The position numbers were made by a program, and so were the translations under genes. The notes under the pieces are model-generated. The model was given only the letters and a program-made list of their open reading frames with translations. It was not told the origin of the DNA and searched no databases. A stretch of 64,000 bases of DNA, taken from assembly GCA_005790545.1 (NCBI GenBank), contig SXUL01000118.1:121160-185159 (forward strand). Direction: 5' to 3'. This DNA comes from Planctomycetia bacterium (GTDB lineage Bacteria; Planctomycetota; GCA-002687715). Of this stretch, positions 39,235-48,167 are shown in pieces (position 1 is the stretch's first letter; the number at the start of each line of letters is the position of its first letter).

Positions 39235-40665
39235 ATGGCCGCGTTCCTTCGTGAACGCAGCGCCGCATCCAGTCGGAGTCTCCCTTTGTCCAACAAACAT
39301 GCTCGCGTTGCGGGACTTGCAGTCCTCGCAACAACGTTGGTTTTCAGCAAACCTGAGCTCGGAGCTCAGGATCTGCAGTCCCTTGAAGCCCGCATGATTG
39401 CCATGCAGGCGCGCTATGAGAGCCGCATCGCCGCGCTCGAATCCGAAGTGGCCGGATTGAGGACGCATCCACCCCTCGCGGCAGAGGTTGAACTTGCCGC
39501 AACGCTGGATGTCACCGCGGCCAAGTGGCAGCAGAGCGGACTGTCGAAAGCTGCGCGAGACGCGAGATCTGCCGCAGTGCAAATCAGCGTCGTGGCCGAT
39601 GCCGTGCTCACGGCGTCGGGGCGCCGGGACAGTTTCGAGACGGACAATCAGTTCCGCCTGCGCAGTGTGGAACTCGGATTCTCCGGGCGTCTCGACCCCC
39701 ACGCGAAGTACGCCTTCGTTCTCGCAGCCCATGAAGATGCGGTGGAAATCGAGGACGCCTTCGCCGACTGGGACAACGGACTGCCGGACACCTTCACGCT
39801 GCGTGGAGGGCGCATGCCGGTAGACTTTGGTTTCGCGGCACCGTTGCACGACCACGAACTCGGATTCGTGGACAAGCCGTACGCCGTGCAGGAGTTCCTC
39901 GGCGGGCGGGCGGTCACCACGGGACTCGCGCTGCACCACTGGTTCGGTCTCGGAGACACTCCCGTGCGCTGGAGTCTCGGCGCTGGCAATGCGCTGCAGG
40001 GTGACAGTCACGCCATCCAGGGCCCGCTCGGGGGCGCGCACGAGCACGCCGCTCTCGTGGGCGCTGAGCCCGTCGGTGAACGCGGCATCGAAGATCTCAT
40101 CTGGACCGCACGGGTGGCCACGACCATCGACATGGCGGAGCACGACACGCTCACCCTTGGCGCGAGCGTGATCCACGCACCGCGCGAACGCCACTTCTGG
40201 TTTGCCGACCCTCCAACGAACACGACTGTCGCCTTTGGCGACACGGACCGCACTGTCGCCGGCATGGACGTCTTCTGGCGCCACCGCAATCCCGCCACAG
40301 AAGGACACCTGACCATCGGTGGCGAATGGCTCTGGTCTCGCAGCTCCAGCGTGGATGACTCCACCACTCCTCCCGTCGTGAACGGCACGCACCAGCGCGC
40401 GGACGGCGGTTATGTCATGGCGGAATACGGACTCGACACACACTGGACTGTGGGTGGTCGCTGGGAGCTCTTCAGCCACGCAGAGGATCGCACGCTCACA
40501 ACGGAAGCCTGCGCAGTCGCAGTGACTTGGACTCTCGACGAATACAACCGGTTGCGTCTTGAGGCTGGCCTGATCGATGACGAGTCAGCCGACGACGCGT
40601 ACGGTTTCTGCATGCTTCAATGGACCACCGTGCTTGGGAGCCACAACCATGGCCTTGCTTGGTGA
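39235..40665 (+). CDS. Outer-membrane porin-like protein
   Basis: Signal, coiled-coil (LQSLEARMIAMQARYESRIAALESEV), then aromatic beta-strand pattern ending in WTTVLGSHNHGLAW. Confidence 0.75.
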   Translation: MAAFLRERSAASSRSLPLSNKHARVAGLAVLATTLVFSKPELGAQDLQSLEARMIAMQARYESRIAALESEVAGLRTHPPLAAEVELAATLDVTAAKWQQSGLSKAARDARSAAVQISVVADAVLTASGRRDSFETDNQFRLRSVELGFSGRLDPHAKYAFVLAAHEDAVEIEDAFADWDNGLPDTFTLRGGRMPVDFGFAAPLHDHELGFVDKPYAVQEFLGGRAVTTGLALHHWFGLGDTPVRWSLGAGNALQGDSHAIQGPLGGAHEHAALVGAEPVGERGIEDLIWTARVATTIDMAEHDTLTLGASVIHAPRERHFWFADPPTNTTVAFGDTDRTVAGMDVFWRHRNPATEGHLTIGGEWLWSRSSSVDDSTTPPVVNGTHQRADGGYVMAEYGLDTHWTVGGRWELFSHAEDRTLTTEACAVAVTWTLDEYNRLRLEAGLIDDESADDAYGFCMLQWTTVLGSHNHGLAW

Positions 40666-40669
40666 CACC

Positions 40670-41578
40670 ATGCGCACTCTCACACTGTGCGCCTTCCTCT
40701 GCACTGCCCTGCATGCGCAAGCACTGCGGGTGGTTGCAACAACTCATGACCTCGCGGATCTCGCGCGTGAAGTCGCGGGCACGCGCATCGCGTGCGAAGT
40801 GCTTTCATTCGGCGATCAAGACCCACACCGCGTGGTGGCCAAACCCTCGACCTTGCTCAAACTGAGAAAGGCCGACGCCCTCCTCCTCATGGGGCTTGAT
40901 CTCGAGCACTCCTGGTTGCCGCCACTACTGGAAGGCGCTCGCAACGAAGCCCTCACGGCAGGGCGCCCCGGACACATCGACCTCTCGGTCGGGATCGAGC
41001 CGCTTGAAGTTCCTGCTCAGGTGGACAGAAGTCGCGGCACGGATCTCCATGCCCGCGGCAACCCGCACTACAACCTCGATCCGGAAGGCGGCCGTCACAT
41101 GGCGCGCCGGATCGCGGAGTGCCTCGGACAATTGGCGCCCGATCACAAGGCGGATTTCGCCGCCGGGCTCCGCGCCTTCGAAGCAAAACTGGATGCCAAG
41201 GTGAAGGATTGGGAGCCAGAGTGGCGGCGCTTGAAGGGTGCCAAGTTCGTGACGCGCCATGGCTTTTTCCCGTACCTCTCGAAGTCCGCGGGTTTCGATG
41301 TGATCGCAGACCTCGAAAACACACCGGGGCTCGAACCCTCGCCCGCCCATGTTGCCAAGGTGATGCAGCTCATGCGCGAGCAGAAGCCGGCCGCATTGCT
41401 GGTTCCCTCCTGGAAGGCGGGTGGCCTCACCGCCACGGTCGCTGAGGGCACGGGCATCCCTGTCCTCGCGTTGCCCATGGGCTCGACTGGCCGGGGCAAG
41501 GATGCAACCTGGCTCGACTGGATGAGCCACGTGATTTCCGAACTCGCAGCCGCGGTTCCCGAGACGCGAGAACACTGA
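40670..41578 (+). CDS. Zn/Mn ABC transporter substrate-binding protein (ZnuA/TroA-like)
   Basis: VVATTHDLADLAREVAG; DPHRVVAKPSTLLKLRKADALLLMGLDLEHSW; GNPHYNLDPEGGRHMARRIAECL. Confidence 0.9.
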   Translation: MRTLTLCAFLCTALHAQALRVVATTHDLADLAREVAGTRIACEVLSFGDQDPHRVVAKPSTLLKLRKADALLLMGLDLEHSWLPPLLEGARNEALTAGRPGHIDLSVGIEPLEVPAQVDRSRGTDLHARGNPHYNLDPEGGRHMARRIAECLGQLAPDHKADFAAGLRAFEAKLDAKVKDWEPEWRRLKGAKFVTRHGFFPYLSKSAGFDVIADLENTPGLEPSPAHVAKVMQLMREQKPAALLVPSWKAGGLTATVAEGTGIPVLALPMGSTGRGKDATWLDWMSHVISELAAAVPETREH

Positions 41579-42201
41579 TGCCGCAAGGGCTGCATGTCTG
41601 CGACCTCGTCGTGCAGCCCGCCGCGGGGGTGCGCGTGGGGCCCATCAGTTTCACGCTCGCACCAGGCGAAGTGTTGTTGCTGCAAGGGCCGAACGGCAGC
41701 GGCAAGACGACCTTGCTGAAAGCTCTGGCCGGACTGACACCTGTTGAGTCCGGCCAGATCACGCGGCCTGCAGGCAGCGCGTGGGTCGCGCAGCAGCCAG
41801 AACACGAAGGCGATGTGCCACTCGGCGTGGACGAAGTTCTCGCCCTCAACGAGCAACGCACCGGGACGGTTGCGGAGCGCAAACTCCGCCGCGCCCGTGC
41901 ACTCGAGGCTGTGCTGCTGCCGCAGCGCGAACATCGCCGTCTCGCAACACTCTCCGGCGGCGAGCAGCAGCGCGTGCGTCTCGCGGCTGCCCTGCTCTCT
42001 GCAGCGCCGTTGCTCCTCCTCGATGAAGCCACGTCGGCCGTTGATGTCACGAGCGACGCCATGCTCGCACGTCATATGGCGCAGCACCTGATCGCGACGG
42101 GACGCATGGCCGTCATCGTGACGCATCGCCCGGAAGCGTGGAGCGGACTGACAATGCGATCCATGCACTTGCCGGCGCGAACCCTCGAGGCCGGTGCATG
42201 A
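41578..42201 (+). CDS. Zn/Mn ABC transporter ATP-binding protein
   Basis: LQGPNGSGKTTLLKAL; LSGGEQQRVRLAAALLSAAPLLLLDEATSAVD. Confidence 0.93.
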   Translation: MPQGLHVCDLVVQPAAGVRVGPISFTLAPGEVLLLQGPNGSGKTTLLKALAGLTPVESGQITRPAGSAWVAQQPEHEGDVPLGVDEVLALNEQRTGTVAERKLRRARALEAVLLPQREHRRLATLSGGEQQRVRLAAALLSAAPLLLLDEATSAVDVTSDAMLARHMAQHLIATGRMAVIVTHRPEAWSGLTMRSMHLPARTLEAGA

Positions 42202-43067
42202 GCGGCGCTTTCGGATCCATTCTTCAGTGCCTCACCGATGCCCACGTTCTGCTCTGGCAGGAATTCCGGCCGGCCTGGGGCGCAACGCTGCTGGCGGCTC
42301 TCGTGCTCCCCCGCCTCGGCCTGCACGCGTCCTTCCGGCGTCACATCCTCACCACTATCGCGCTTCCGCAAACCGCGTTCGCCGGCATGGCACTCGTCCT
42401 CGCGCTGCCTCTGCTCTCCGCAGAAGCCGATGGCGAGCCGTCCACAGCGCTGGTGTTTCTTGGTGCGGCGCTCGGCACGCTGCTGGGCCTCGTCATCGCA
42501 GCGCAGTTCCGCACCGAGGTGGTCACGCGCGGCGTCGCGGCGATGATCGTGGCCTCGCTCGCCATCACGGAAATCGCGCGCTCACTATCTCCATTCGGCG
42601 AAACACGCCTGGAACCACTTCTGCACGGCGAGGTGCTCGGCCTTTCCGCGGAGAGGCTCGGCCTCTTGAGCACGATCCTGTTGCCAGGGCTGTTCGCGCT
42701 GGTCGCGAAACGCCGCTGGTTGTTCACAGCCTCCTGCCCGGATGCCGCCCGGGCTGCGGGAGTCTCCACGCGCAGCGCTGCATTTGAATTCGCGGGAGCC
42801 CTCGGCTTCGCCGTCATGCTGGCCACGCTCACCCTCGGCCCCTTGCTCACAGCGAGCCTGCTCATCATTCCTGCGGCGTGGGCTCGACACGCGGGCAACA
42901 ACGTGCGCGGTGCGCTGCGAGAATCGACAGCAATGGCACTGCTCTCCGCGTGGTGGGGACCCGTGGTGTCCGTGATCGCCGATATTCCTCTCGGCGCTGG
43001 CGTCGTCATGGTCGCCCTCGTTACAGGTGCTCTCACACGGGCCTTGCGTCGACGCATCGCGCGCTGA
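42198..43067 (+). CDS. Zn/Mn ABC transporter permease (ZnuB-like)
   Basis: Multi-TM, ATGA overlap with ATPase; LLTASLLIIPAAWARHAG typical of ZnuB/MntB family. Confidence 0.88.
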   Translation: MSGAFGSILQCLTDAHVLLWQEFRPAWGATLLAALVLPRLGLHASFRRHILTTIALPQTAFAGMALVLALPLLSAEADGEPSTALVFLGAALGTLLGLVIAAQFRTEVVTRGVAAMIVASLAITEIARSLSPFGETRLEPLLHGEVLGLSAERLGLLSTILLPGLFALVAKRRWLFTASCPDAARAAGVSTRSAAFEFAGALGFAVMLATLTLGPLLTASLLIIPAAWARHAGNNVRGALRESTAMALLSAWWGPVVSVIADIPLGAGVVMVALVTGALTRALRRRIAR

Positions 43068-43295
43068 AGCAATGCCGCTGACCGAATGCACCCGCGCTGC
43101 AGCTGTACCTCCTGTTGCCGCGTGCGCCATTGGCACGCTCATGCGCCGCCTGGCTTCAGCCCCTGAGTTCAGGATGTGCGGCAAGACCACCTGCACCTTG
43201 CGCTGTGTCCATGTGCGCACAGTGCGGCGCGCATGCAGGAGAGAGACTCGGGCTCAGGCACTCCGTGCTGGAGAGCAGGTCGCTGCACCGCAGGA

Positions 43296-44366
43296 TCAGG
43301 ACGCGAGCAGGCGGTCGAGCAAGCGGCGCGTGCTCCAGAGCAGCGCGGCCATGCCGACGACTGCGACGGCCCAGAACGTGATGGCAGGGCCGGCATCGGC
43401 TGCGCGTGCGAGCGCCTCGAACTGCGCGAGGGTCCGGCGCTGTTCGTCTTCCGTGCCCGGGAGCTTGGCGCGTCCTGCACCGATTTCCTCGTAGAGGACA
43501 TGGCCTTCCTTCCAATTGGGAACGGTGTTGTGCCCGGACCTGGAAGCTGCGAGGCCGAAGGCCCCGCGCACCGCAGGATCATCCGAGCCTGCCCAGCCAG
43601 CACGCAGCGCCGCGCGGGCGCTGTACCAGTTGTGCCCGTGAACAGCGTCCACATCTTCGATGGCCGTCACGTCGCCGAGGGCGCAACGCAACAACGCTGC
43701 CGATTCCGCCGTGGTGACGCGTTCATCCGACTGCAACGCTGTGAGCAGTTCGGCCACGCGCGCCGGCTCCAGCAGTCGCGCCAGCGGCAGGTGCGCCAAC
43801 CAGTCCTCGAAGCTCCGCTCCGGCGCGTTGCCATTGGAGAGTTTCTCGCGCACCTTCGCGACGATCCCGCCAAAGACGCCAGTCGCAGGCTTCCGCGGCA
43901 GCAATTCCGAACTGAGTTCATGCAGCAGCTGGCGCATCGTCGGCTGTTCGAAGGGTGCGTCCTCGGCCACGCGCCGGAACACCAGCACATCCTGCGCCTT
44001 GTCCAGGTTCTGCCAGCCGCATTTCACCAGCGTGAGCCCCTTGGGATCGAGCTCTTCATTCTCGATGTTGTAGCGGCGACGTCCACTGCGCGACTTCACC
44101 TGACATGTGAAGCCCGAGCCGGTATCCGTGATGCGCAACGACATGGCGCCCTGGAGCTCGCCCACCTCCTTCACCAATGCCCCGCGCCAGGAGATGTTGT
44201 CGTCCGGGTCATCCACCGGCGGCAGCGCGCGAATCCGCAGCATCGACTTCCCTTCGGGAATGCCAGCCACACCGGCGGTGGCTTCCGGCGAGACCATCTG
44301 CACCACGTCGAAGCACTGGGCCGCAACGCATGCCGGAAAGATGATGCAAAGGAGGATTGTGCGCAT
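43296..44366 (-). CDS. Secreted hypothetical protein with C-terminal TM
   Basis: Signal MRTILLCIIFPACVAAQ; 356-aa ORF in tandem with apt; C-terminal TM ITFWAVAVVGMAALLW. Confidence 0.65.
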   Translation of the reverse strand: MRTILLCIIFPACVAAQCFDVVQMVSPEATAGVAGIPEGKSMLRIRALPPVDDPDDNISWRGALVKEVGELQGAMSLRITDTGSGFTCQVKSRSGRRRYNIENEELDPKGLTLVKCGWQNLDKAQDVLVFRRVAEDAPFEQPTMRQLLHELSSELLPRKPATGVFGGIVAKVREKLSNGNAPERSFEDWLAHLPLARLLEPARVAELLTALQSDERVTTAESAALLRCALGDVTAIEDVDAVHGHNWYSARAALRAGWAGSDDPAVRGAFGLAASRSGHNTVPNWKEGHVLYEEIGAGRAKLPGTEDEQRRTLAQFEALARAADAGPAITFWAVAVVGMAALLWSTRRLLDRLLAS

Positions 44367-44367
44367 G

Positions 44368-44892
44368 TCAGTAGCGGAACATCACCTCGATGGCGCGGCC
44401 AGCGAGCTTTGTGCGTCCTTCGAGAAACCCGAGTTCCACCATGAAGTGGCAGGCCACCACTTCCGCTCCCAGAGATTCCATGAGGGACGCGCAGGCAGCC
44501 ATGGTGCCGCCGGTCGCGAGGAGGTCGTCCACCAGCAACACGCGGTCGCCCATGCCGGCTGCATCTTCGTGAACCTGCACCGTGTCCTTGCCGTACTCGA
44601 GGTCATAGGAAACAGAGCGCGTGCGCCAGGGCAATTTTCCGGGCTTCCGGATGGGCACGAAACCGACGCCGAGCTTGAGCGCAAGCGGCATTCCGAAGAG
44701 GAATCCGCGCGATTCAGGTCCGGCCACGATGTTCACACGGAGCTTCCGTGCACGCTCCGCCATGAACTCCAGCACCGCTTCCATCGCCGGGGGCGACTTG
44801 AGCACAGGCGTGATGTCCTTGAAGAGAATCCCGGGCTTCGGGAAATCAGGCACATCACGGATGAGTGCCTTCACAGCATCGGCAGAGAGCAT
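44368..44892 (-). CDS. apt: Adenine phosphoribosyltransferase
   Basis: IRDVPDFPKPGILFKDITPVL; AGPESRGFLFG; VLLVDDLLATGGTMAA. Confidence 0.95.
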   Translation of the reverse strand: MLSADAVKALIRDVPDFPKPGILFKDITPVLKSPPAMEAVLEFMAERARKLRVNIVAGPESRGFLFGMPLALKLGVGFVPIRKPGKLPWRTRSVSYDLEYGKDTVQVHEDAAGMGDRVLLVDDLLATGGTMAACASLMESLGAEVVACHFMVELGFLEGRTKLAGRAIEVMFRY

Positions 44893-44897
44893 GGGCA

Positions 44898-45971
44898 TCA
44901 GCCTCCGAAGAGTCCGGGGCAATCGACAAGTCGCGTGCCATGCTCATCGCACATGGCGTACTGCTCGCCGGCGAACATGCCGAACGAACCCGTGCGGCCC
45001 TTCTTGTCGATGGCATAGAACTTCAGTTGGAAATCCGGTTTGCCGTCGGCGCGCTGCAGGTGCTTCATCTTGGTGAAACGCACCACGCGTTCGAGAGCTT
45101 CCTTCGCCGCGTCGGTCGGGTGCGCACCGCGGCGCATGGCTTCCACCACCATGCCACTGCCGAGAGTGATGATGTTCGCCTCTCCGCGGCCCGTGCTGCC
45201 GGCAGCTCCGGCGTCGTCATCGACATAGAGCCCCGCACCGATGATAGGGCTGTCTCCGACGCGCCCCGGAATCTTGAAGGCAAGACCCGATGTGCTGGTG
45301 CATCCGGAAAGATGGCCGTCCTTGTCGAGACCGCAGCAATTGACCGTGCCGGTGATGCCGAACCATGCTTTCACATCCTTCGGAAGCAACGCCGTCTCCT
45401 TCGGGAAACGGTCGTCCTTGTCGGACAGCGTGGCCTTCCAGTGCAGCCACGCTTCACGCGCATCGTCGGTGAGAAGGTTCTCTTCCTTGAAGCCATGGTG
45501 CTTCGCGAACTGCTTCGCACCCGGCCCGACGAGCAGGCAATGATCCGTGTAGCGCATCACCAACAGCGCCACGGAGGCCGGGTTCTTGATGTCCTGAATG
45601 GACGCGACGGCGCCAGAGAGCCCAGTGCGACCGTCCATCACGGACGCATCGAGTTCCACCACGCCGTCCTCGTTCGGAATGCCCCCGAGGCCCACGGAGT
45701 GATCGCTCGGATCATCCTCGACGGTGTTGATGCCCTTCACGATGGCATCGAGAAGTGGCGTGCCCTTGCCATGCAGTTCGTACGCGAGTTCGAGCGCGCG
45801 CTTCTTGGTGTTCTGCGAACCGACGAGGCAGACCGTGCCTTGGCGACGCACGAGCACCTCCGGCGCTGCGGGTTTCCAAGTCGTGGTCGTCTGCACACAC
45901 GCGGTCGTGGCCAATGCCGCCGCGGCACCCGTCGCGAGAAACCCGCGCCGGGAGAGATCTGCCTCTGTCAT
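44898..45971 (-). CDS. N4-(beta-N-acetylglucosaminyl)-L-asparaginase family, Tat signal
   Basis: DLSRRGFLATGAAAALATTA twin-Arg; VGLGGIPNEDGVVELDASVMDG; HLSGCTSTSGLAFKIPGRVGDSPIIGAGLYVDDDAGAAGSTGRGE. Confidence 0.9.
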   Translation of the reverse strand: MTEADLSRRGFLATGAAAALATTACVQTTTTWKPAAPEVLVRRQGTVCLVGSQNTKKRALELAYELHGKGTPLLDAIVKGINTVEDDPSDHSVGLGGIPNEDGVVELDASVMDGRTGLSGAVASIQDIKNPASVALLVMRYTDHCLLVGPGAKQFAKHHGFKEENLLTDDAREAWLHWKATLSDKDDRFPKETALLPKDVKAWFGITGTVNCCGLDKDGHLSGCTSTSGLAFKIPGRVGDSPIIGAGLYVDDDAGAAGSTGRGEANIITLGSGMVVEAMRRGAHPTDAAKEALERVVRFTKMKHLQRADGKPDFQLKFYAIDKKGRTGSFGMFAGEQYAMCDEHGTRLVDCPGLFGG

Positions 45972-46948
45972 TTCCCCTCCTCCATCTCGACTTCCGCCGC
46001 GAGAGCTTCCGCTTCCGTGTCTTCGTACTTGAGGCTGAGCGTGAACGCCTTCCAGTCTTTTTCCAGGGCGTCCCAGTCCTTGTCCTTCCAACCCTTGAAG
46101 GCTGTCTCGACAGCTTCGGCGATGCTGTGTTGTTCCACGAAGGCCGTCATGTAGGTCTGGATGAGTTTCTTCCGCGACCACACGGGATGCTGAAGGAGAA
46201 AGTGCACGAGCGACCAGCCCTCGGCATAGGCAAGCCCCGCAACCGCGTAGTACTGCGACTGGTCCCAGCCCACGAGGTCCTTGATGGGAATGGTCTTCCC
46301 GCGCCGGATGGCGGACTTGATGGTGCCGAGGCGGTACTCGTTCACCTTGCCCGTGATGAGCTTGCTGTTCTCGGTGCGACTCCCATAGAAATATTCGCCA
46401 ATGCCTTCATCACACCAACTCGGGAAGGGCACGCCGGAGCCGCAGTGCTTGTGGAAGTACTGGTGCCAGCCTTCGTGCGCGAAGACACCGAGGAGATCCA
46501 TGCTGAACTTCGCGGCCAGACGCTCGCGGAGTGACTTCGGTTTGTCGCCGGTGGTGGCGGCCGCGACCGCGACGCCGCCGATCTTCGCCGTCATGTAACC
46601 GACCATCTCGCCATCCTGCTTCGAGTAATAGCCGCCGGCGCCGGGAGGTGCGCCATACTTCAGGAACCCGTCACGGTCCTTGAAGATCTTCACCACGTAG
46701 GCCTTGCCCTCCTGCTTCACCGGAGTGAAAAACTTCTTGTAGGCGCCGAGCATCGAGTTCATGTGGCGCGCCACCGTTTCGACGTGTTCCCACGGAGCGT
46801 TGCTCTGGAACTCGTAGCGCCCGATCACTTTCCTCTGCCAGCCGGGCGGCACCTGATCCTCACGCCAGTCACCCTTGGTGAGTTTGACCGGCGCTTCCTG
46901 GGCTGCCAACGAGAGCAACAGAAGCAGCAAGAAGCAGATTCGGCGCAT
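45968..46948 (-). CDS. Secreted DUF1570-like putative metallopeptidase
   Basis: MRRICFLLLLLLSLAAQ; VFAHEGWHQYFHKHCGSGVPFPSWCDEGIGEYFYG (HExxH-like). Confidence 0.75.
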   Translation of the reverse strand: MRRICFLLLLLLSLAAQEAPVKLTKGDWREDQVPPGWQRKVIGRYEFQSNAPWEHVETVARHMNSMLGAYKKFFTPVKQEGKAYVVKIFKDRDGFLKYGAPPGAGGYYSKQDGEMVGYMTAKIGGVAVAAATTGDKPKSLRERLAAKFSMDLLGVFAHEGWHQYFHKHCGSGVPFPSWCDEGIGEYFYGSRTENSKLITGKVNEYRLGTIKSAIRRGKTIPIKDLVGWDQSQYYAVAGLAYAEGWSLVHFLLQHPVWSRKKLIQTYMTAFVEQHSIAEAVETAFKGWKDKDWDALEKDWKAFTLSLKYEDTEAEALAAEVEMEEGK

Positions 46949-46958
46949 GAGCGCGAGT

Positions 46959-47955
46959 CTACTCGGGACGTTTGCCGGGCAGGCCCATGTTTCGGGGCAT
47001 CCCGGCGAGAACGAACGTGATGAGCCGGAGGTAAATCCCCGTGCGCTGGCGTGTGCTGCGGTGCAACCCGAGAGTGAGCAACGTGGGCACGAGATGCGAG
47101 ATGCCACTCACCACGAGGCGGAACCATCTGAACAGGGTCAGCAACCCGGCCTGCATGCCGGTAAACGCCCGCCGGTAGCAGAGCAGGCGCGAGCGGAGCA
47201 TTTCCATCTGTGCGCACGGTGCGCGTCGCGACGCCCTTGCCGTGCACCACGCGCGCTTCCGGAACGAGCAGGATGGCCCCACCGGCGCGCGAGAGCCTGC
47301 GGCAGAGATCCACCTCCTCGAAGTAGAAGAAGAATCCCTCGTCAAAACCCTGCACGACCTCCAGTGCCGAACGGCGCGCCAGCATGCACGCACCCACCAG
47401 AGCTTCGACACTGCGTGGGGCCGCGCCGGCGATGCTGACGGGAAAATTCTTGCGCGCGAGCCCCGCTTCCCCCGCGATGGTCGGCAAGAAAGCTGCTGAG
47501 CGTTGCGGCGCGCCGGAGTCGGATGTGAGCTGTGGTCCCACGAGCACGGCTGCGGGATGCGCCTCCAGCGTGGCGAGCAATGTGTCAAGCGCTTCACGCG
47601 TGAGAACGCAGTCGTTGTTCAGGAACAGCACGTACTCGGAATCAGAGGCACGCATCCCGAGATTGCATGCGGCACCGAAGCCGAGGTTGGCGCCCGCCTC
47701 CAGCACGCTGCACGTTGGAACGGTGCGCCGCGCAACAAGAACGCTGTCATGCGTGCTGCCGTTGTCCACGATGACGACGTGATCCCGCGTGGGTTCAATG
47801 GCTTCAATCAGTGCTGATAGCGCACGTTTGAGCAACGCTGAACCGTTGCGATGAGGGATGACGACAAGCACGCGATGACGACAAGCACGCGATGACGCAC
47901 GTGCGCATGCTAGCCACTTGCGAGAAATGCGCGAATCACTCGGAGCCGACATCAC
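46959..47955 (-). pseudogene. Glycosyltransferase family 2, apparently frameshifted near 47205-47220
   Basis: ORF 46825..47955 carries VLVVIPHRNGSALL...GANLGFGAACNLGMRASDSEYVLFLNND...GFFFYFEEVDLCRRL; the coherent C-terminus (QMEMLRSRLLCYRRAFTGMQAGLLTLFRWFRLVVSGI...) is in the other frame (46959..47597). Confidence 0.8.
47857..47897. repeat. 17-bp tandem direct repeat (two copies plus partial third)
   Basis: GATGACGACAAGCACGC GATGACGACAAGCACGC GATGACG. Confidence 0.95.
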
Positions 47956-48167
47956 AATGAGGCGTCAACCGCTTTTCACTCACAAACACGCCTCGCTGCG
48001 ATTCTTCAATGAAAACTGGATTCTGGACCCCGTTTCGAAGTAGCTTCGCAAATGTCGCAGAGCTCCGCGCGGCGGTGCGTGCGATGTGTGTCCTCTCTCG
48101 TTTCCGCATGTCCCCCCGGGTGCGCGCCCTCACGGCGTCGCCCAAGAACCATCAGGAGTCACCCAAG

